From: Marinithermus hydrothermalis DSM 14884
GTDB taxonomy: Bacteria; Deinococcota; Deinococci; Deinococcales; Marinithermaceae
Assembly: GCF_000195335.1 (NCBI RefSeq)
Contig: NC_015387.1
Location: 125,001 to 189,000, forward strand
Length of the DNA stretch: 64,000 bases
Reading direction: 5' to 3'
Shown here piece after piece: positions 7,518-17,722 of the stretch. The first letter of the stretch is position 1. Every line of letters begins with the position of its first letter. Made by a program: the position numbers and the translations under genes. The notes beneath the pieces were generated by a model, which saw only the letters and a list, made by a program, of their open reading frames with translations, was not told the DNA's origin and made no database searches.

Positions 7518-10268
7518 ATGAAGAAGCGGCTCGTAGTTCTTTTGGCCGGTCTCCTGACCGTGCTCTCCATGGGCTTCGGCTCGGCCCAGTTCTCCGACGT
7601 GCCGGCCGGTCACTGGGCCAAGGAAGCCGTGGAGAAGCTCGCGGACGAGGGGATCATCCTGGGCTTCCCGGATGGCACCTTCCGGGGTAACGAAGGCCTA
7701 ACCCGCTACCAGGCGGCCCTCATCATCTTCCGCGTGCTGGAGACCATCCGCGAGGAGCAGCTGGCCCAGCTGGATGAGGAAACCCTCACCGCGCTGCGCA
7801 ACGCGGTGCAGGAACTCGCCGCGGAGCTCTCCTCCCTCGGCGTGCGGGTGGGGGCCCTCGAGGACAACGCCGCCACCAAGGACGACGTGGCCCGCCTCGA
7901 GGCCGCCATCAACGAGCTGCGTGCGCAGCCCGTGCCGGAGCCGGGCGTGGATGAGAAGGCGCTCCGCGAACTGGCCGAGCGCGTGGAGGCCGCCAGCATC
8001 GCTGCGGACACCGCGCTGGCCCAGGCGCAGCAGCTCAACGAGCAGCTGGGCGCGGTGGAGGGCGACCTGGCCGCGCTGCGCTCCCTGGTGGAGGCCAACG
8101 CCGACAGCATCAAGGCCCTCAACGACCTCGCGGTGCTCCTGAACCAGGATGTCCTCGAGCTGCAGGACCGCGTGACCGCCCTGGAGAAGGTCGGGCAGCC
8201 TGACGTGAGCGGGCTGGCCAGCCAGGACCAGGTGGTCGCGGTGCAGGAGTTCGCGACCGCGCTCCGCAACGACCTGGTGAACCTGTCCAACCGGGTGAGC
8301 GCCCTGGACACCCAGGTCGCGGACATCGATGAGCGCCTCCAGACCGTTGAGGCGAACGTCTTCACGGTCACCGGCTCGGTGAACGCGACCTACGAGGTGC
8401 GCCGCAGCTGGGGCGCGATGGAGAACTTCGATATCGACCGCGTCATCCCGGACACCGCCTTCTCGAGCGGAGACGGGAACAATAACGATCTGATCGTGGA
8501 CGAGGAGGACCTGGGCGACGTCAAGGAAGGCGCGACCGACGTCTCCGTCTCCCTGGAGTTCGCCACCCAGACCCGGGACGGCACCTCCACGCCCGGCGGG
8601 CTGAACCTCCACGAGGCCGTGGTCGAGTTCGGGATCACCCCGGACTATTTGGTCGACACCGACGGTGACGGCAACGCGGACGCGGTCGGCTACGTCTTCT
8701 ACGTCAAGGACTTCGACACCGTCTTCTCCATCGGCAACGCGCCCCTGACCTTCTCCTTCGGCCAGAACCCCACCTGGAAGTTCACCGAGTACCTGGGCGA
8801 CAACGACGAGAACGGGCGCGGCGACGGGTTCGTGGCCACCTTCGAGCCGGGCTTCGGCACCTTCACTGTCGTGTACGGCTCCAAGGGTGCCGACGACGGC
8901 GACAACGAATACTTCCGCGGGGCGCGCTTCGCCACCAACCTCGGCGACAACATCCACCTCGGCGCCTCCGTCCTCGAGGAAGGCGCGGACTTCCCGAACA
9001 ACCCGGATCCGCGCCAGGCCTTTGGCGTGGACGCCTCCGTCACCCTCGGGCCGATCACCGCGAGCGGCGAGTTCGTGAGCTCCAAGGTTCAGAGCGCCGC
9101 TGAGGCGGACACCGTGATCGTCGCCAAGGTCGAGCTCGAGCCCAGCGAGAGCTTCTCCGCGACGGCGGCCTACTTCTCGGTGGACCCCGATTTTGACGGT
9201 ACCAATAACGCGGGTATGTCCAATGACGTGACCGTCAACGGCTTGGGCGGCGACGACAACGAGGCCGAGTTCGGCGCGAACACCACTGGGTTCGAGGTGA
9301 CCGCGGACGTCATGCTCGGCGCGTTCGAGGCCTCGGTCACCTACAAGAACCAGACCGACTTCCAGAACGCGAACGGCGCCTCCAGCGACGACTTCACCCG
9401 GCTTGACGCGGATGCGAGCCTCGCCCTGGGCGTCTTCACCCTCGAGGGTAACTTCACCAACTACACCAACGCGACCCAGCCCGCCGAGAGCGTGATGGGC
9501 GCCAGCGCGAGCCTGAACCTCGCGGCCTTCACCCTGAAGGGCTTCTTCGACACCACCAGCGTGGGCGGCGTCCAGGTCGAGCAGAACGCCGACGCCGGCT
9601 TTGGGGACCCCGAGGCCACCACCCAGTTCGGCGTGGAGCTCACCCACGACGGCTCGGCCGAGAACGCCCTCATCGGCGGCCTCGACCTGACCGCGCGCTA
9701 CACCGCCTTCCCCGTCGCGGGCGGTGACGACAGCGAGATCCTGGTCTACGGTGACCTCGACGCCAAGCTCGGCATCATCAACCTCAACCCGATCTTCCGC
9801 TTCCGCAGCCTGAGCGGCGCCACCCCGGTGAGCACCACCAAGTTCGGCGTGCAGGCGAACACCGAGCCCTTCGCCCTGCCGCTCGAGCCGAGCCTGATGG
9901 GCGGTTACGTCACCCGCAGCACCAACGACAACAGCACGCCCGTCAGCGAGACCGCCTACTACGCCGGCCTGGAGTTCAACAAGTTCCTCTTCGAGAACTC
10001 CACCGCCAAGGTCGCGTACGGCGCCTACATGGGCTCCAACATCAACAACGTCCTCGTGGGCAGCGCCGAGAACGCCTTCGACGCCTCGGCGGACAACCTG
10101 TACGCGAACACGGGCGCCCTTGAAGGCCGCGTGACCGGGCTGTACTTCACCTGGACCTACTACGACCTCACCTTCGACTACGCCGACTTCAACGTCGACA
10201 ACAACGGCACCATCACCCACGCGCAGGCCTTCAAGATGGCCTACGAGGTCGAGTTCGGCGAGAAGTAA
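7518..10268 (+). CDS. slpA: S-layer / outer envelope protein with SLH domain (SlpA)
   Basis: 916 residues. A signal peptide (MKKRLVVLLAGLLTVLSMG...AQ) is followed by a single SLH domain at about 27-77 (FSDVPAGHWAKEAVEKLADEG...GFPDGTFRG...TRYQAA), a coiled coil at about 80-275, and a long beta-rich C-terminal part with alternating polar and hydrophobic strands and Asp/Asn-rich loops ending in a hydrophobic-aromatic strand. This is the Thermales S-layer plan: SLH binds the secondary cell-wall polymer and the remainder forms the lattice or an outer-membrane barrel. Strong promoter, structured leader and strong ribosome-binding site fit a very abundant protein. A terminator follows at 10283. Confidence 0.93.
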   Translation: MKKRLVVLLAGLLTVLSMGFGSAQFSDVPAGHWAKEAVEKLADEGIILGFPDGTFRGNEGLTRYQAALIIFRVLETIREEQLAQLDEETLTALRNAVQELAAELSSLGVRVGALEDNAATKDDVARLEAAINELRAQPVPEPGVDEKALRELAERVEAASIAADTALAQAQQLNEQLGAVEGDLAALRSLVEANADSIKALNDLAVLLNQDVLELQDRVTALEKVGQPDVSGLASQDQVVAVQEFATALRNDLVNLSNRVSALDTQVADIDERLQTVEANVFTVTGSVNATYEVRRSWGAMENFDIDRVIPDTAFSSGDGNNNDLIVDEEDLGDVKEGATDVSVSLEFATQTRDGTSTPGGLNLHEAVVEFGITPDYLVDTDGDGNADAVGYVFYVKDFDTVFSIGNAPLTFSFGQNPTWKFTEYLGDNDENGRGDGFVATFEPGFGTFTVVYGSKGADDGDNEYFRGARFATNLGDNIHLGASVLEEGADFPNNPDPRQAFGVDASVTLGPITASGEFVSSKVQSAAEADTVIVAKVELEPSESFSATAAYFSVDPDFDGTNNAGMSNDVTVNGLGGDDNEAEFGANTTGFEVTADVMLGAFEASVTYKNQTDFQNANGASSDDFTRLDADASLALGVFTLEGNFTNYTNATQPAESVMGASASLNLAAFTLKGFFDTTSVGGVQVEQNADAGFGDPEATTQFGVELTHDGSAENALIGGLDLTARYTAFPVAGGDDSEILVYGDLDAKLGIINLNPIFRFRSLSGATPVSTTKFGVQANTEPFALPLEPSLMGGYVTRSTNDNSTPVSETAYYAGLEFNKFLFENSTAKVAYGAYMGSNINNVLVGSAENAFDASADNLYANTGALEGRVTGLYFTWTYYDLTFDYADFNVDNNGTITHAQAFKMAYEVEFGEK

Positions 10269-10282
10269 ACTCCAAGCTGATG

Positions 10283-10310
10283 CCGCCCCCGCCACCCGGC
10301 GGGGGCGGTT
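10283..10310 (+). terminator. slpA intrinsic terminator
   Basis: 11-bp perfect stem CCGCCCCCGCC with complement around a short loop, followed by TT. It starts about 15 bases after the slpA stop. Confidence 0.7.
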
Positions 10311-10344
10311 CCCACTTCTCATACCCCAAGGCTAGACTGAGAGC

Positions 10345-11040
10345 ATGCGACGCCTCGCGGCGCTCTGCCTCACCCTCGCGAGCCTCGCGGCCGGCCAGGG
10401 CCCCCTAGGGTACGTTCACGGCCTGGTGGCGCGCGGCGAGTACGCCCTCGCCCGCATCACCCTCCAGGACGCGGTTCAGACCCACCCCACCGAGGCCTGG
10501 CGCCTCCTCGCGGAGATCGCCCTCATCGAAGGCCGCCTCGAGGAGGCCGCCCGCGCCCTCGAGGCCGCCCGAAAGGCCGGGTTGGATGCGGGGCCCTACT
10601 ACTGGCTCCAGGGCCGCCTCGCCCTCGCACAAGGGGACTACGCCAAGGCCTGGAGCGCCCTGCGCGCCGCGGTGATCTACACTGGAAACGCGCGGTACGC
10701 GCTCGACTGGGGCCTCGCGGGGCTCGTGCAAGGGGACGCGGCGCGGGCCACCCAAGGCTTCGCCAAAGCCCAACGCGCCGGCGCGGACGGGCAGGCCGCG
10801 TACCTCGAGGGCCTCGCCCTTCTCGCCCAGGATCCCGAGGCCGCCCTCGAGCGCTTCCGCCAAGCGATGCGCGACCTGCCCCCCGAGCACCCCGTGGCCC
10901 TCGAGGCCCGGTACTGGGCGGGCCGGGCCCTGGAGCGGCTCGGGCGGGTGCGGGAGGCTCGGGCGGTGTACCGGGGGCTGCTCCGGATCGACCCGGACAA
11001 CGCCCTCGCCCAGGCGGCGCTGGACCGGGTTGGGCCTTGA
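10345..11040 (+). CDS. exported TPR-repeat protein
   Basis: 231 residues with an N-terminal signal sequence (MRRLAALCLTLASLAAGQ) and about five helical TPR-type repeats (for example AEIALIEGRLEEAARALEAA and ARYWAGRALERLGRVREARAVY). It is probably a periplasmic scaffold that binds other proteins; no partner is indicated. A -10 hexamer TAGACT at 10333-10338 ends six bases before the ATG and no ribosome-binding site is seen, so the mRNA is probably leaderless. Confidence 0.8.
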   Translation: MRRLAALCLTLASLAAGQGPLGYVHGLVARGEYALARITLQDAVQTHPTEAWRLLAEIALIEGRLEEAARALEAARKAGLDAGPYYWLQGRLALAQGDYAKAWSALRAAVIYTGNARYALDWGLAGLVQGDAARATQGFAKAQRAGADGQAAYLEGLALLAQDPEAALERFRQAMRDLPPEHPVALEARYWAGRALERLGRVREARAVYRGLLRIDPDNALAQAALDRVGP

Positions 11041-11135
11041 GGGGTCTACGCCCTGGGCCCGACGCGCCGCGTTCTGCCTGACCAAGGTGCCGCTGGGGGG
11101 ATTCGCGCCAGGGCTTCCGGGGTAGACTAAGACAC

Positions 11136-13139
11136 GTGTTCCGTTACCGCGGTCCAGAGCCCAAAGGAGACCAGCCCGAAGCGATCCGCGCCCTCGTGGA
11201 GGGCCTGACGGACGGGGCGCGTTTCCTCACCCTTCTCGGCGCGACCGGAACCGGAAAGACCGTCACCATGGCCAAGGTCATCGAGGCCATGGCCCGCCCG
11301 GCTCTCGTCCTCGCACCGAACAAGGTGCTCGCCGCGCAGCTCGTGGCCGAGTTCCGCGAGCTCTTTCCGGAGAACGCCGTCGAGTACTTCATCAGCTACT
11401 ACGACTACTACCAGCCCGAGGCGTACGTGCCGGGGCGGGACCTCTACATCGAGAAGGACGCCGCGATCAACCCCGAGATCGAACGCCTGCGGCACTCCAC
11501 CACGCGCAGCCTCCTCACGCGGCGCGACGTGATCGTGGTGGCCTCGGTCTCCGCCATCTACGGCCTGGGCAACCCCGAGGACTACCGCGCGATGCACCTC
11601 GTCGTCGAGGCCGGCGCGACCTACCCCCGCGAAGCCCTGATCGAGCGCATGGTCGAGCTCTTCTACGAACGGAACGAGGTCGAGCTCCAGCCCGGCCGCT
11701 TCCGCGCAAAAGGGGAGACCCTCGAGGTCTGGCCCGCCTACGACACCGAGCCCGTACGCATCGAGCTGTGGGGGGACGAGATCGACCGCATCAGCGTCGT
11801 GCATCCCGTCACCGGCGAGCGCCTCAAGGAACTCCCCGGGTTCGTCCTCTACCCCGCCACGCACTACGCCACCCCCGAGGCGCGCCTCGCCCCCGCGATC
11901 CGCGCAATCGAACAGGAGCTCGAGGAACGCCTTAAGGAGCTCGAGGCCCAAGGGAAGCTCCTCGAGGCCCAGCGCCTCAAGGAACGCACCCTGTACGACC
12001 TCGAGATGCTGCGCTTGATGGGGCACTGCAAGGGCATCGAGAACTACGCGCGCCACCTCTCGGGGCGCGCGCCGGGCGAGCCGCCGTACACGCTCCTCGA
12101 TTACTTCCCCGAGGACTTCCTCACCTTCATCGACGAGTCCCACGTGAGCGTTCCCCAGCTGCGCGGGATGTACAACGGGGACTACCAGCGCAAGCGGATC
12201 CTGGTGGAGTACGGGTTCCGCCTGCCCAGCGCGCTCGACAACCGCCCCCTGCGCTTCGAGGAGTTCCTCGAGCGCACCGGGCAGATCGTCTTCGTCTCCG
12301 CGACGCCCGGCCCGTTCGAGCTCGAGCACTCGGACCGCGTGGTGGAGCAGATCATCCGGCCTACGGGCCTCCTCGACCCCAAGGTGACGGTGAAGCCCAC
12401 CGAGGGGCAGATCGAGGACCTGATCGGCGCGGTCCGGGAGCGGGCCGCGCGGGGGGAGCGCGTCTTGGTCACGGTCCTCACCAAGCGCATGGCGGAGGAC
12501 CTCACCGCCTACCTCACCGAGCACGGGGTGCGCGCGCGGTACATGCACCACGAACTCGACGCGTTCGAGCGCCAGGCCCTCATCCGCGACCTGCGCCTGG
12601 GGCACTTCGACGTCCTCGTGGGGATCAACCTCCTGCGGGAAGGGCTGGACATTCCCGAGGTCAGCCTGGTCGCGATCCTGGATGCGGACAAGACCGGGTT
12701 CCTCCGCAGCGAGCGCAGCCTGATCCAGACGATCGGGCGGGCGGCGCGCAACGCGGCGGGCGAGGTCTTCCTCTACGCGGACCAAATCAGCGAGGCCATG
12801 CGTGCGGCGATCGAGGAGACGCGCCGTCGCCGCGCCAAGCAAGAAGCGTACAACAAGGCCCACGGCATTACGCCCCAAACGATCCGAAAGGCCGTGCGGG
12901 CCATCGTCAAGCCCGAGGACTTCGGGGAGGCGGTTCTCGAGGCGGTGGGGGAGGACCCGGAGGACCTCAAGGAACAGATCGCCGCGCTGGAGCTCGAGAT
13001 GTGGCGGGCCTCGGAGGCGCTGGACTTCGAGCGCGCCGCGGAGCTCCGCGACCGCATCCGCGCCCTCGAAGCCCGGCTCATGGGGTTGCCCGAGCCCGCA
13101 GCGGAACCCAAGGCCAAGCGCCGCCGGCGGCGGCGCTAG
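11136..13139 (+). CDS. uvrB: excinuclease ABC subunit B
   Basis: 667 residues, standard length. UvrB is the damage-verifying helicase-like subunit of nucleotide excision repair. It has Walker A GATGTGKT, the beta-hairpin sequence [12 protein letters not shown] that clamps DNA, DESH in the Walker B region, the late helicase motifs ([23 protein letters not shown]) and the C-terminal UVR domain that binds UvrC ([14 protein letters not shown]). It starts at GTG. TAGACT at 11123-11128 ends seven bases upstream, so this is another leaderless gene. It converges tail to tail with the E2-like gene, with seven bases between stops. Confidence 0.97.
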   Translation: MFRYRGPEPKGDQPEAIRALVEGLTDGARFLTLLGATGTGKTVTMAKVIEAMARPALVLAPNKVLAAQLVAEFRELFPENAVEYFISYYDYYQPEAYVPGRDLYIEKDAAINPEIERLRHSTTRSLLTRRDVIVVASVSAIYGLGNPEDYRAMHLVVEAGATYPREALIERMVELFYERNEVELQPGRFRAKGETLEVWPAYDTEPVRIELWGDEIDRISVVHPVTGERLKELPGFVLYPATHYATPEARLAPAIRAIEQELEERLKELEAQGKLLEAQRLKERTLYDLEMLRLMGHCKGIENYARHLSGRAPGEPPYTLLDYFPEDFLTFIDESHVSVPQLRGMYNGDYQRKRILVEYGFRLPSALDNRPLRFEEFLERTGQIVFVSATPGPFELEHSDRVVEQIIRPTGLLDPKVTVKPTEGQIEDLIGAVRERAARGERVLVTVLTKRMAEDLTAYLTEHGVRARYMHHELDAFERQALIRDLRLGHFDVLVGINLLREGLDIPEVSLVAILDADKTGFLRSERSLIQTIGRAARNAAGEVFLYADQISEAMRAAIEETRRRRAKQEAYNKAHGITPQTIRKAVRAIVKPEDFGEAVLEAVGEDPEDLKEQIAALELEMWRASEALDFERAAELRDRIRALEARLMGLPEPAAEPKAKRRRRRR

Positions 13140-13146
13140 GGCGAGG

Positions 13147-14433
13147 TCAGGCCAGGAGGATGGGCCGCTCTAGGTAGTAGGCCACGCGCTCCAGGAGGCG
13201 TTCCGCTTCTTCCGCGGGGTACTCGCTCAGGGAGAGCAGGCCCAGCCCTTCCGGTAGGCCCGCGCGGCCCAGGGTGAGGAGCGGGGTGCCGGGGAGGACC
13301 ACCTCGTCCAGCGCGGTCGCCTCCAGGGAGAGGACCGCGAGCCCCTCTCCCGGCTCGCACGCCTCCTGCAAGGCTTCGAGGGTAGCCTTGAGCCCCGTGG
13401 CGGGCGGTACGGCGTAAGCCCGCACCCGGCCCTCCTCGTAACTCCCCACGACAGGCGGGAGGGAGGCACCGAGCTCCTCCAGCGCGCACGCCGCGGCCCG
13501 GTACACGAAGAGCAGGAGCGGCACCCGAACGCCCCAGGCCTCCGCGAGGTCCCGCGCGGCCGCAGCGGCTGCTTCCAGCGAGACCACCCGGCGGTAGACC
13601 GGGCCGAGGGTGGCCGTCGCGCCCGACGCGGTGGGAGTGGGGACGGGGACGGGGGCTACCGTCGCGTCCTCGAGCTCCAGGTCGACCGCCTCGTCCTCCC
13701 CCTCGGTGCCCGCGGCTGCCAGCGCAGGCGCCGTTTCCGGAAGGGGCGGGGCGGTCTCGAGGGCGGCTTCGTCCGGGCCTAGGACGGGCGACGGCACGTC
13801 CTCCCAGGTGAGGTGCTCCGCGCCGGGCGTAGCTTCAGGGGCCAGGACGGGCGGGGCGTCCTCCACGGAGGCCTCGAGGGGCTCCTTGGCCTCCACCGGG
13901 GGGCGTTCCTCCTCCGAGGCCGTTCCGGCGTCCGGCGGGGTGCGGGCGGGCTCCTCTTCCGGCGTGAGGGCGTCGAGGTCCGGCATCTGGGGAGGGTCCG
14001 GCCACGTCAGGGCCTCTTCCGGCGAGGATTCCGCGGGAGGCGGGGCGGGCTCGGGGGAGGCTTCCGCCCAGGTCAGGGCCTCCTCCTCGGGTGGGGATTC
14101 CAGGTCGTCCAGGTCCAGCTCGAACTCCCACGTGGTGTCCTCGGGGGCAGGGGAGTCCTGGGAGGAGGTGGGCACCAGGTCGTCCAGGTTCAGGCCCTCC
14201 TTTGCCAGGGCGGCTTGCGCGGCGCTCAGGTCGGGCACCTCGGCCGGCGGTGCGGCGGCCTCCGCCGGTGCAGGGGGCAGGTCCACCTCGCCGGCCATGA
14301 CCTTGGCCAGGTAGGCGAGGATGTCCCGCTCGACGATGGTGCCGTCCGGTCCGGTGCCTTTGAGTTCCCGCCAGTTGATGCCGTTCTCCTCGGCCAGCCT
14401 GCGGGCAAGCGGTGTGATCTTGGGTTCCGTCAT
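13147..14433 (-). CDS. 2-oxoacid dehydrogenase E2-like protein without lipoyl domain
   Basis: 428 residues. The N-terminus is a peripheral subunit-binding domain (ITPLARRLAEENG...GTGPDGTIVERDILAYL) that in E2 enzymes binds E1 or E3. An acidic, Pro/Glu-rich linker of about 170 residues follows, then a C-terminal region that resembles the E2 acyltransferase fold. I see no N-terminal lipoyl domain (no DKA motif) and no catalytic HxxxDG near the C-terminus, so a normal acyltransferase role is unlikely. It may be a structural or adaptor protein for a dehydrogenase complex. The ATG at 14433 has GGGGAGG upstream and TATGAT at 14455-14460. Confidence 0.7.
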   Translation of the reverse strand: MTEPKITPLARRLAEENGINWRELKGTGPDGTIVERDILAYLAKVMAGEVDLPPAPAEAAAPPAEVPDLSAAQAALAKEGLNLDDLVPTSSQDSPAPEDTTWEFELDLDDLESPPEEEALTWAEASPEPAPPPAESSPEEALTWPDPPQMPDLDALTPEEEPARTPPDAGTASEEERPPVEAKEPLEASVEDAPPVLAPEATPGAEHLTWEDVPSPVLGPDEAALETAPPLPETAPALAAAGTEGEDEAVDLELEDATVAPVPVPTPTASGATATLGPVYRRVVSLEAAAAAARDLAEAWGVRVPLLLFVYRAAACALEELGASLPPVVGSYEEGRVRAYAVPPATGLKATLEALQEACEPGEGLAVLSLEATALDEVVLPGTPLLTLGRAGLPEGLGLLSLSEYPAEEAERLLERVAYYLERPILLA

Positions 14434-14511
14434 CGTGCCTCCCCTATGAGGCTTATCATAGCAATTCTCGCCGACCGGGCGGATCATGAACGCGTGGGCC
14501 TCGAGGGGGAG

Positions 14512-14540
14512 TTGAAGCACCCGGCCGGGTGTGGTAGTAT
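14512..14540 (+). promoter_or_regulatory. promoter of tRNA-Gly
   Basis: TTGAAG (14512-14517), 17-base spacer, TAGTAT (14535-14540). The start of transcription falls a few bases before the tRNA. Confidence 0.75.
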
Positions 14541-14554
14541 TTGGCGTGCTGAGC

Positions 14555-14630
14555 GCGGGAGTAGCTCAGTTGGTAGAGCACAACCTTGCCAAGGTTGGGG
14601 TCGCGGGTTCGAGTCCCGTCTCCCGCTCCA
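14555..14630 (+). tRNA. tRNA-Gly (anticodon GCC)
   Basis: 76 bases with encoded CCA. The acceptor stem GCGGGAG pairs with CTCCCGC, the D arm is GTAGCTCAGTTGGTAGAGC, the anticodon stem CAACC/GGTTG closes loop TTGCCAA (anticodon GCC), and the T arm holds GGTTCGAGT. Confidence 0.97.
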
Positions 14631-14637
14631 TAGCCTT

Positions 14638-14660
14638 CCCCCCGCCCGTCGGGCGGGGGG
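14638..14660 (+). terminator. terminator after tRNA-Gly
   Basis: 10-bp perfect stem CCCCCCGCCC with GGGCGGGGGG around GTC, eight bases after the tRNA. Confidence 0.7.
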
Positions 14661-14695
14661 TCGCCTTTCCTCGCGCCGCCCCTATACTGGGGAGG

Positions 14696-15802
14696 ATGAT
14701 TGCGGAAGGGACCCGCTACCACCTCCCCCCCGAAGCCCACTTGCGCCAGCAGCTGCTGGAGCGGCTGCGCGACCTGTTCTACGCCTGGGGGTACGAACCC
14801 ATCGAGCTCCCGGCCCTCGAGGTCCACGACCTCACGCATCCCCTGGAGCGCCGCGCCTTTAAGCTCGTGGACCGGAACGGCCAGGTCCTCATGCTGCGGA
14901 GCGAGTTCACCACGGCCGTCGCTCGCCTGGTGCGCGCCTACCCCGAGGCGGTCCTCCCGGTGCGCTACCAGTACGCGGGGCCGTTGTGGCTGCGCGAAGC
15001 GGACGCGGAGCTCGGCCGCATGCGCGAGCACACCCAGGTGGGCCTCGAGCTCATCGGGGTTTCCTCCCCCGAGGCGGACGCGGAACTCCTCGAGCTGGCC
15101 TGGGAGGCCCTCAAGGTCGCCGGGGTGCCCGAGGCGCGGATCGAGGTGGGGCTGCCCTCGTTCGTGCGAGACATCCTCGAGGCCGCCCGGCTGCCGGAGG
15201 ACGCCACCGAGGCCCTGCGCCGCGCGGTGGACCGCAAGAACACCCCCGAGCTCGAGGCGCTGGTGGAGGCCCACCGGCTCCGGGGGCGGGTGCGGGAGGC
15301 CATCCTGGCCCTGCCGGACCTGTACGGAGGCGTCGAGGTGCTGCGCGAAGCGCGCGGGTACGCCCTCAGCGAACGCGCCCGGATCGATCTGGACTGGTTA
15401 GAGCGCGTCCTCGAGCTGCTCCCCGAGGGGCTCGAGGTGCTCTTGGACCTGGGGAAGGCCCGGCGGTACGAGTACTACACCGGGATCCACTTCCGGGCCT
15501 ACACCCCCGACTTTGGCCTGCCCCTCATGGGGGGCGGGCGGTACGACGGCGGGTTATTGCCATTCGCCGCGGGGTTCGCCTTGGGCCTCGAGCGCCTGAT
15601 GGAGGCCCGCCGCGCCCAGGCGGCCCTCGAGCCCCCGGAGGCCATTGCGACAGACCGGGCGCTGGCCCGGCGTTTGCGGGCGGAAGGCAAGCGCGTGGAG
15701 CTCGCCTGGACCGCGGACCTCGAGGCCCTCCGCGCCTACGCGCGGCGGCGCGGCATCCGGTACCTGGCGCACGAGGGCCGGCTCGTGGAGGTGGAGCCGT
15801 GA
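14696..15802 (+). CDS. hisZ: ATP phosphoribosyltransferase regulatory subunit
   Basis: 368-residue HisRS-like protein without aminoacylation function; HisZ activates the short form of HisG in the first step of histidine biosynthesis. Class II synthetase-like segments are visible ([50 protein letters not shown]), with a short divergent C-terminus instead of the anticodon-binding domain. ATG 14696 follows GGGGAGG directly, with TATACT at 14683-14688, so the mRNA is probably leaderless. The stop overlaps the hisG GTG, so the two are coupled. Confidence 0.9.
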   Translation: MIAEGTRYHLPPEAHLRQQLLERLRDLFYAWGYEPIELPALEVHDLTHPLERRAFKLVDRNGQVLMLRSEFTTAVARLVRAYPEAVLPVRYQYAGPLWLREADAELGRMREHTQVGLELIGVSSPEADAELLELAWEALKVAGVPEARIEVGLPSFVRDILEAARLPEDATEALRRAVDRKNTPELEALVEAHRLRGRVREAILALPDLYGGVEVLREARGYALSERARIDLDWLERVLELLPEGLEVLLDLGKARRYEYYTGIHFRAYTPDFGLPLMGGGRYDGGLLPFAAGFALGLERLMEARRAQAALEPPEAIATDRALARRLRAEGKRVELAWTADLEALRAYARRRGIRYLAHEGRLVEVEP

Positions 15803-16428
15803 TCCGGGGGAAGTACCGCCTGGTGGTGGCTCTGCCCAAGGGGCGCATGTTCGCGGAAGCGGTGCGGGCCCTGGAAGCGGCGGGCCTCGAGCTGCCCGAG
15901 ATGCAGGGAACGCGCGTGTTGATGCACGGGATCGAGGGCGGCGTGGCGGTCCTCGAGCTACGGAACGCGGACGTGCCGGTCTACGTCGAGCTGGGGATCG
16001 CGGACGTGGGCGTGGTGGGCAAGGACGTGCTCCTCGAGGCGGGGCGGGACGTGTACGAGCCGGTGGACCTGGGGTTCGGGGCCTGCCGGCTCTCCTTGAT
16101 CCGGCACCCGGAGGCCCGGGGGCCGGTGCGGCGCATCGCCACCAAGTACCCGCGGTTCACGCAGGCGTGGCTGCGGGAGCGGGGCTGGGTGGCGGACGTG
16201 GTGAAGCTCTCAGGGAACATCGAGCTCGCGGCGCTCACCGGCCTGGCGGACGCGGTGGTGGACGTGGTGCAGACCGGTGCGACGCTGCGCGCGGCGGGGC
16301 TGGTGGAGGTCGAGGTCCTCGCGCGCTCGAGCGCGCGGCTCGTGGTGAACCGCGCGGCCTTGAAGCTTAAGCGGGAGGTGCTGCGCCCCTTGATCCGGCG
16401 GTTGCGGGAGCAGGCGCGGACGCGCTAG
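15799..16428 (+). CDS. hisG: ATP phosphoribosyltransferase catalytic subunit, short form
   Basis: 209 residues, typical of the HisZ-dependent short form lacking the C-terminal regulatory domain. It joins ATP and PRPP to give phosphoribosyl-ATP. Conserved segments are [33 protein letters not shown] (split over the substrate site) and the PRPP-binding loop [15 protein letters not shown]. The GTG start overlaps the hisZ stop (GTGA). No other his genes are in the window. Confidence 0.95.
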   Translation: MIRGKYRLVVALPKGRMFAEAVRALEAAGLELPEMQGTRVLMHGIEGGVAVLELRNADVPVYVELGIADVGVVGKDVLLEAGRDVYEPVDLGFGACRLSLIRHPEARGPVRRIATKYPRFTQAWLRERGWVADVVKLSGNIELAALTGLADAVVDVVQTGATLRAAGLVEVEVLARSSARLVVNRAALKLKREVLRPLIRRLREQARTR

Positions 16429-16450
16429 GGGACGGGCTAGAATAGGGGAC

Positions 16451-17122
16451 GTGACGCCGGAGCGCTACCGCAAGCTACGCGCCGTTTTGGATAAACGCCA
16501 GCCGGACCTGACCGTGCTCATGGAGAACGTGCACAAGCCGCACAACCTCTCCGCGATCCTGCGCACGGCCGATGCGGTGGGCGTGTACGAGGCCCACGCG
16601 GTCAACCCGACGGGCGGGGTGCCCACGTACAACGAGACCTCCGGGGGCAGTGAGAAGTGGGTGTACCTCCGGGTGCACCCGGACATCGCCACGGCCGTAC
16701 AGCACCTTAAGGAGCGCGGGTTTTTGGTGTACGCCGCCCATCTTTCGGACGAGGCCGTGGATTACCGTGCGGTGGACTACACCCGGCCGGTGGCGGTGCT
16801 GCTCGGGGCGGAGAAGTGGGGCGTGAGTCCCGAGGCCGCGGCCCTCGCGGACCGGCACATCGTGATTCCCATGATGGGCATGGTGCAGTCGCTGAACGTC
16901 TCGGTCGCGGCGGCGGTGATCCTCTTCGAGGCCCAGCGGCAGCGGCAGGCGGCCGGCCTTTATGACCGCGTCCGGCTGGACCCCGAGACGTACCGCCGCA
17001 CCCTGTTCGAGTGGGGGTACCCCAAGCTCGCGGCCCTTTACCGCAAGGAGGGCCGCCCGTACCCCGAGCTGGGGCCGGACGGGGAGGTGCGCGCCCCTAC
17101 GGGCGGGCCAGCTGCAGGGTGA
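16451..17122 (+). CDS. trmH: tRNA (guanosine-2'-O-)-methyltransferase
   Basis: 223-residue SPOUT-fold enzyme that 2'-O-methylates G18 in the D loop of tRNA, a modification that stabilises tRNA in thermophiles. Family motifs are visible: [30 protein letters not shown], and [19 protein letters not shown] of the knotted SAM site. It is slightly longer than the 194-residue Thermus thermophilus enzyme. GTG start; TAGAAT at 16438-16443 ends seven bases upstream, so it is leaderless. Its 3' end overlaps the convergent secreted-protein gene by 26 bases. Confidence 0.95.
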   Translation: MTPERYRKLRAVLDKRQPDLTVLMENVHKPHNLSAILRTADAVGVYEAHAVNPTGGVPTYNETSGGSEKWVYLRVHPDIATAVQHLKERGFLVYAAHLSDEAVDYRAVDYTRPVAVLLGAEKWGVSPEAAALADRHIVIPMMGMVQSLNVSVAAAVILFEAQRQRQAAGLYDRVRLDPETYRRTLFEWGYPKLAALYRKEGRPYPELGPDGEVRAPTGGPAAG

Positions 17123-17516
17123 TCACGCTCCGGTATGTGCCCTCGGGATCCCCGGGCACGAGGCGCACGGTGAGCGGCAGCCGCGCCCGCCAAGCGCCGC
17201 GTCCAGCGGTGAGTACCCGCGGGGCGGCGGAGAGGGGCACGCCCCCGAGCCGAAGCCGCTCCGGCGGCAGCGTGGTCGGGCCGACGAGCGGGGTGCTCGA
17301 GGCCACGAGCGTCCAAGAGGTGTTGGCGATCACGAGGATCTCGAGCGCTTCCGGCGTGACCCGGCCCTCGTGCACGGTGACGGGAACCTGCTGGGTCTCG
17401 AGGCCGTTCACGTAGAGCCTGAGGATCTCCGGGATCTTGACGGCCACACCGGTTTGCGCCCAGGCCAGGCTACCCCAGAGCAGGCTCAGCGTGATCAGCA
17501 CGATCAGGCGCCGCAC
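17097..17516 (-). CDS. small secreted protein under tandem c-di-GMP-II riboswitches
   Basis: 139 residues with a clear signal peptide ([21 protein letters not shown]) and a beta-rich remainder. I recognise no family, but the segment [14 protein letters not shown] resembles LLVVTNMSTWAAKAS in the protein at 18017, so the two divergent genes may encode related surface subunits. GTG 17516 is chosen because AGGAGG stands eight bases upstream; the in-frame GTG three codons earlier would abut that site. The leader of about 300 nt holds two c-di-GMP-II aptamers, so expression should follow c-di-GMP level. Confidence 0.75.
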   Translation of the reverse strand: MRRLIVLITLSLLWGSLAWAQTGVAVKIPEILRLYVNGLETQQVPVTVHEGRVTPEALEILVIANTSWTLVASSTPLVGPTTLPPERLRLGGVPLSAAPRVLTAGRGAWRARLPLTVRLVPGDPEGTYRSVITLQLARP

Positions 17517-17570
17517 CGCGACCACCTCCTCGCTTCGCGTTGGGGGGCCGGGGGTGCGTGCCGTTACGGC

Positions 17571-17645
17571 GTTCGGCCGGTTGCACCACTGGCTCCCCGT
17601 ATCCCTTGGTGCCCAGGTTGGGAGTACGGTTCATCGCCTCCGAAC
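17571..17645 (-). ncRNA. c-di-GMP-II riboswitch, tandem copy A (gene-proximal)
   Basis: Closing stem P1 pairs GTTCGG (17640-17645) with CCGAAC (17571-17576). Then come GCGATGAACC, stem P2 (CCGTAC-TCCC with GGGA-TACGG), a loop with TGGGCACC, and the 3' block CAGTGGTGCAACCGGCC. GCACC of the loop can pair with GGTGC of the 3' block as the pseudoknot. The blocks GATGAA, TGGGCAC and AGTxGTGCAACCGxCC, in this order, are those of the Clostridium class II c-di-GMP aptamer. It lies 55 bases upstream of the minus-strand gene at 17516. Confidence 0.85.
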
Positions 17646-17722
17646 GCTCCTTTCAGGAGACCTGGGGTCGGATCGGGCGCCTGACCGGCGGGCGTGGATT
17701 GTGAAGGGAAGGAAGGTGTACG

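Noticed and set aside
7698-10322. Very long antisense frame opposite slpA, and similar antisense frames opposite glmS, uvrB, csm1 and the antiporter
   Set aside because: Long antisense frames are expected at this G+C; they are His/Arg/Gly-rich, lack start signals and resemble no protein.
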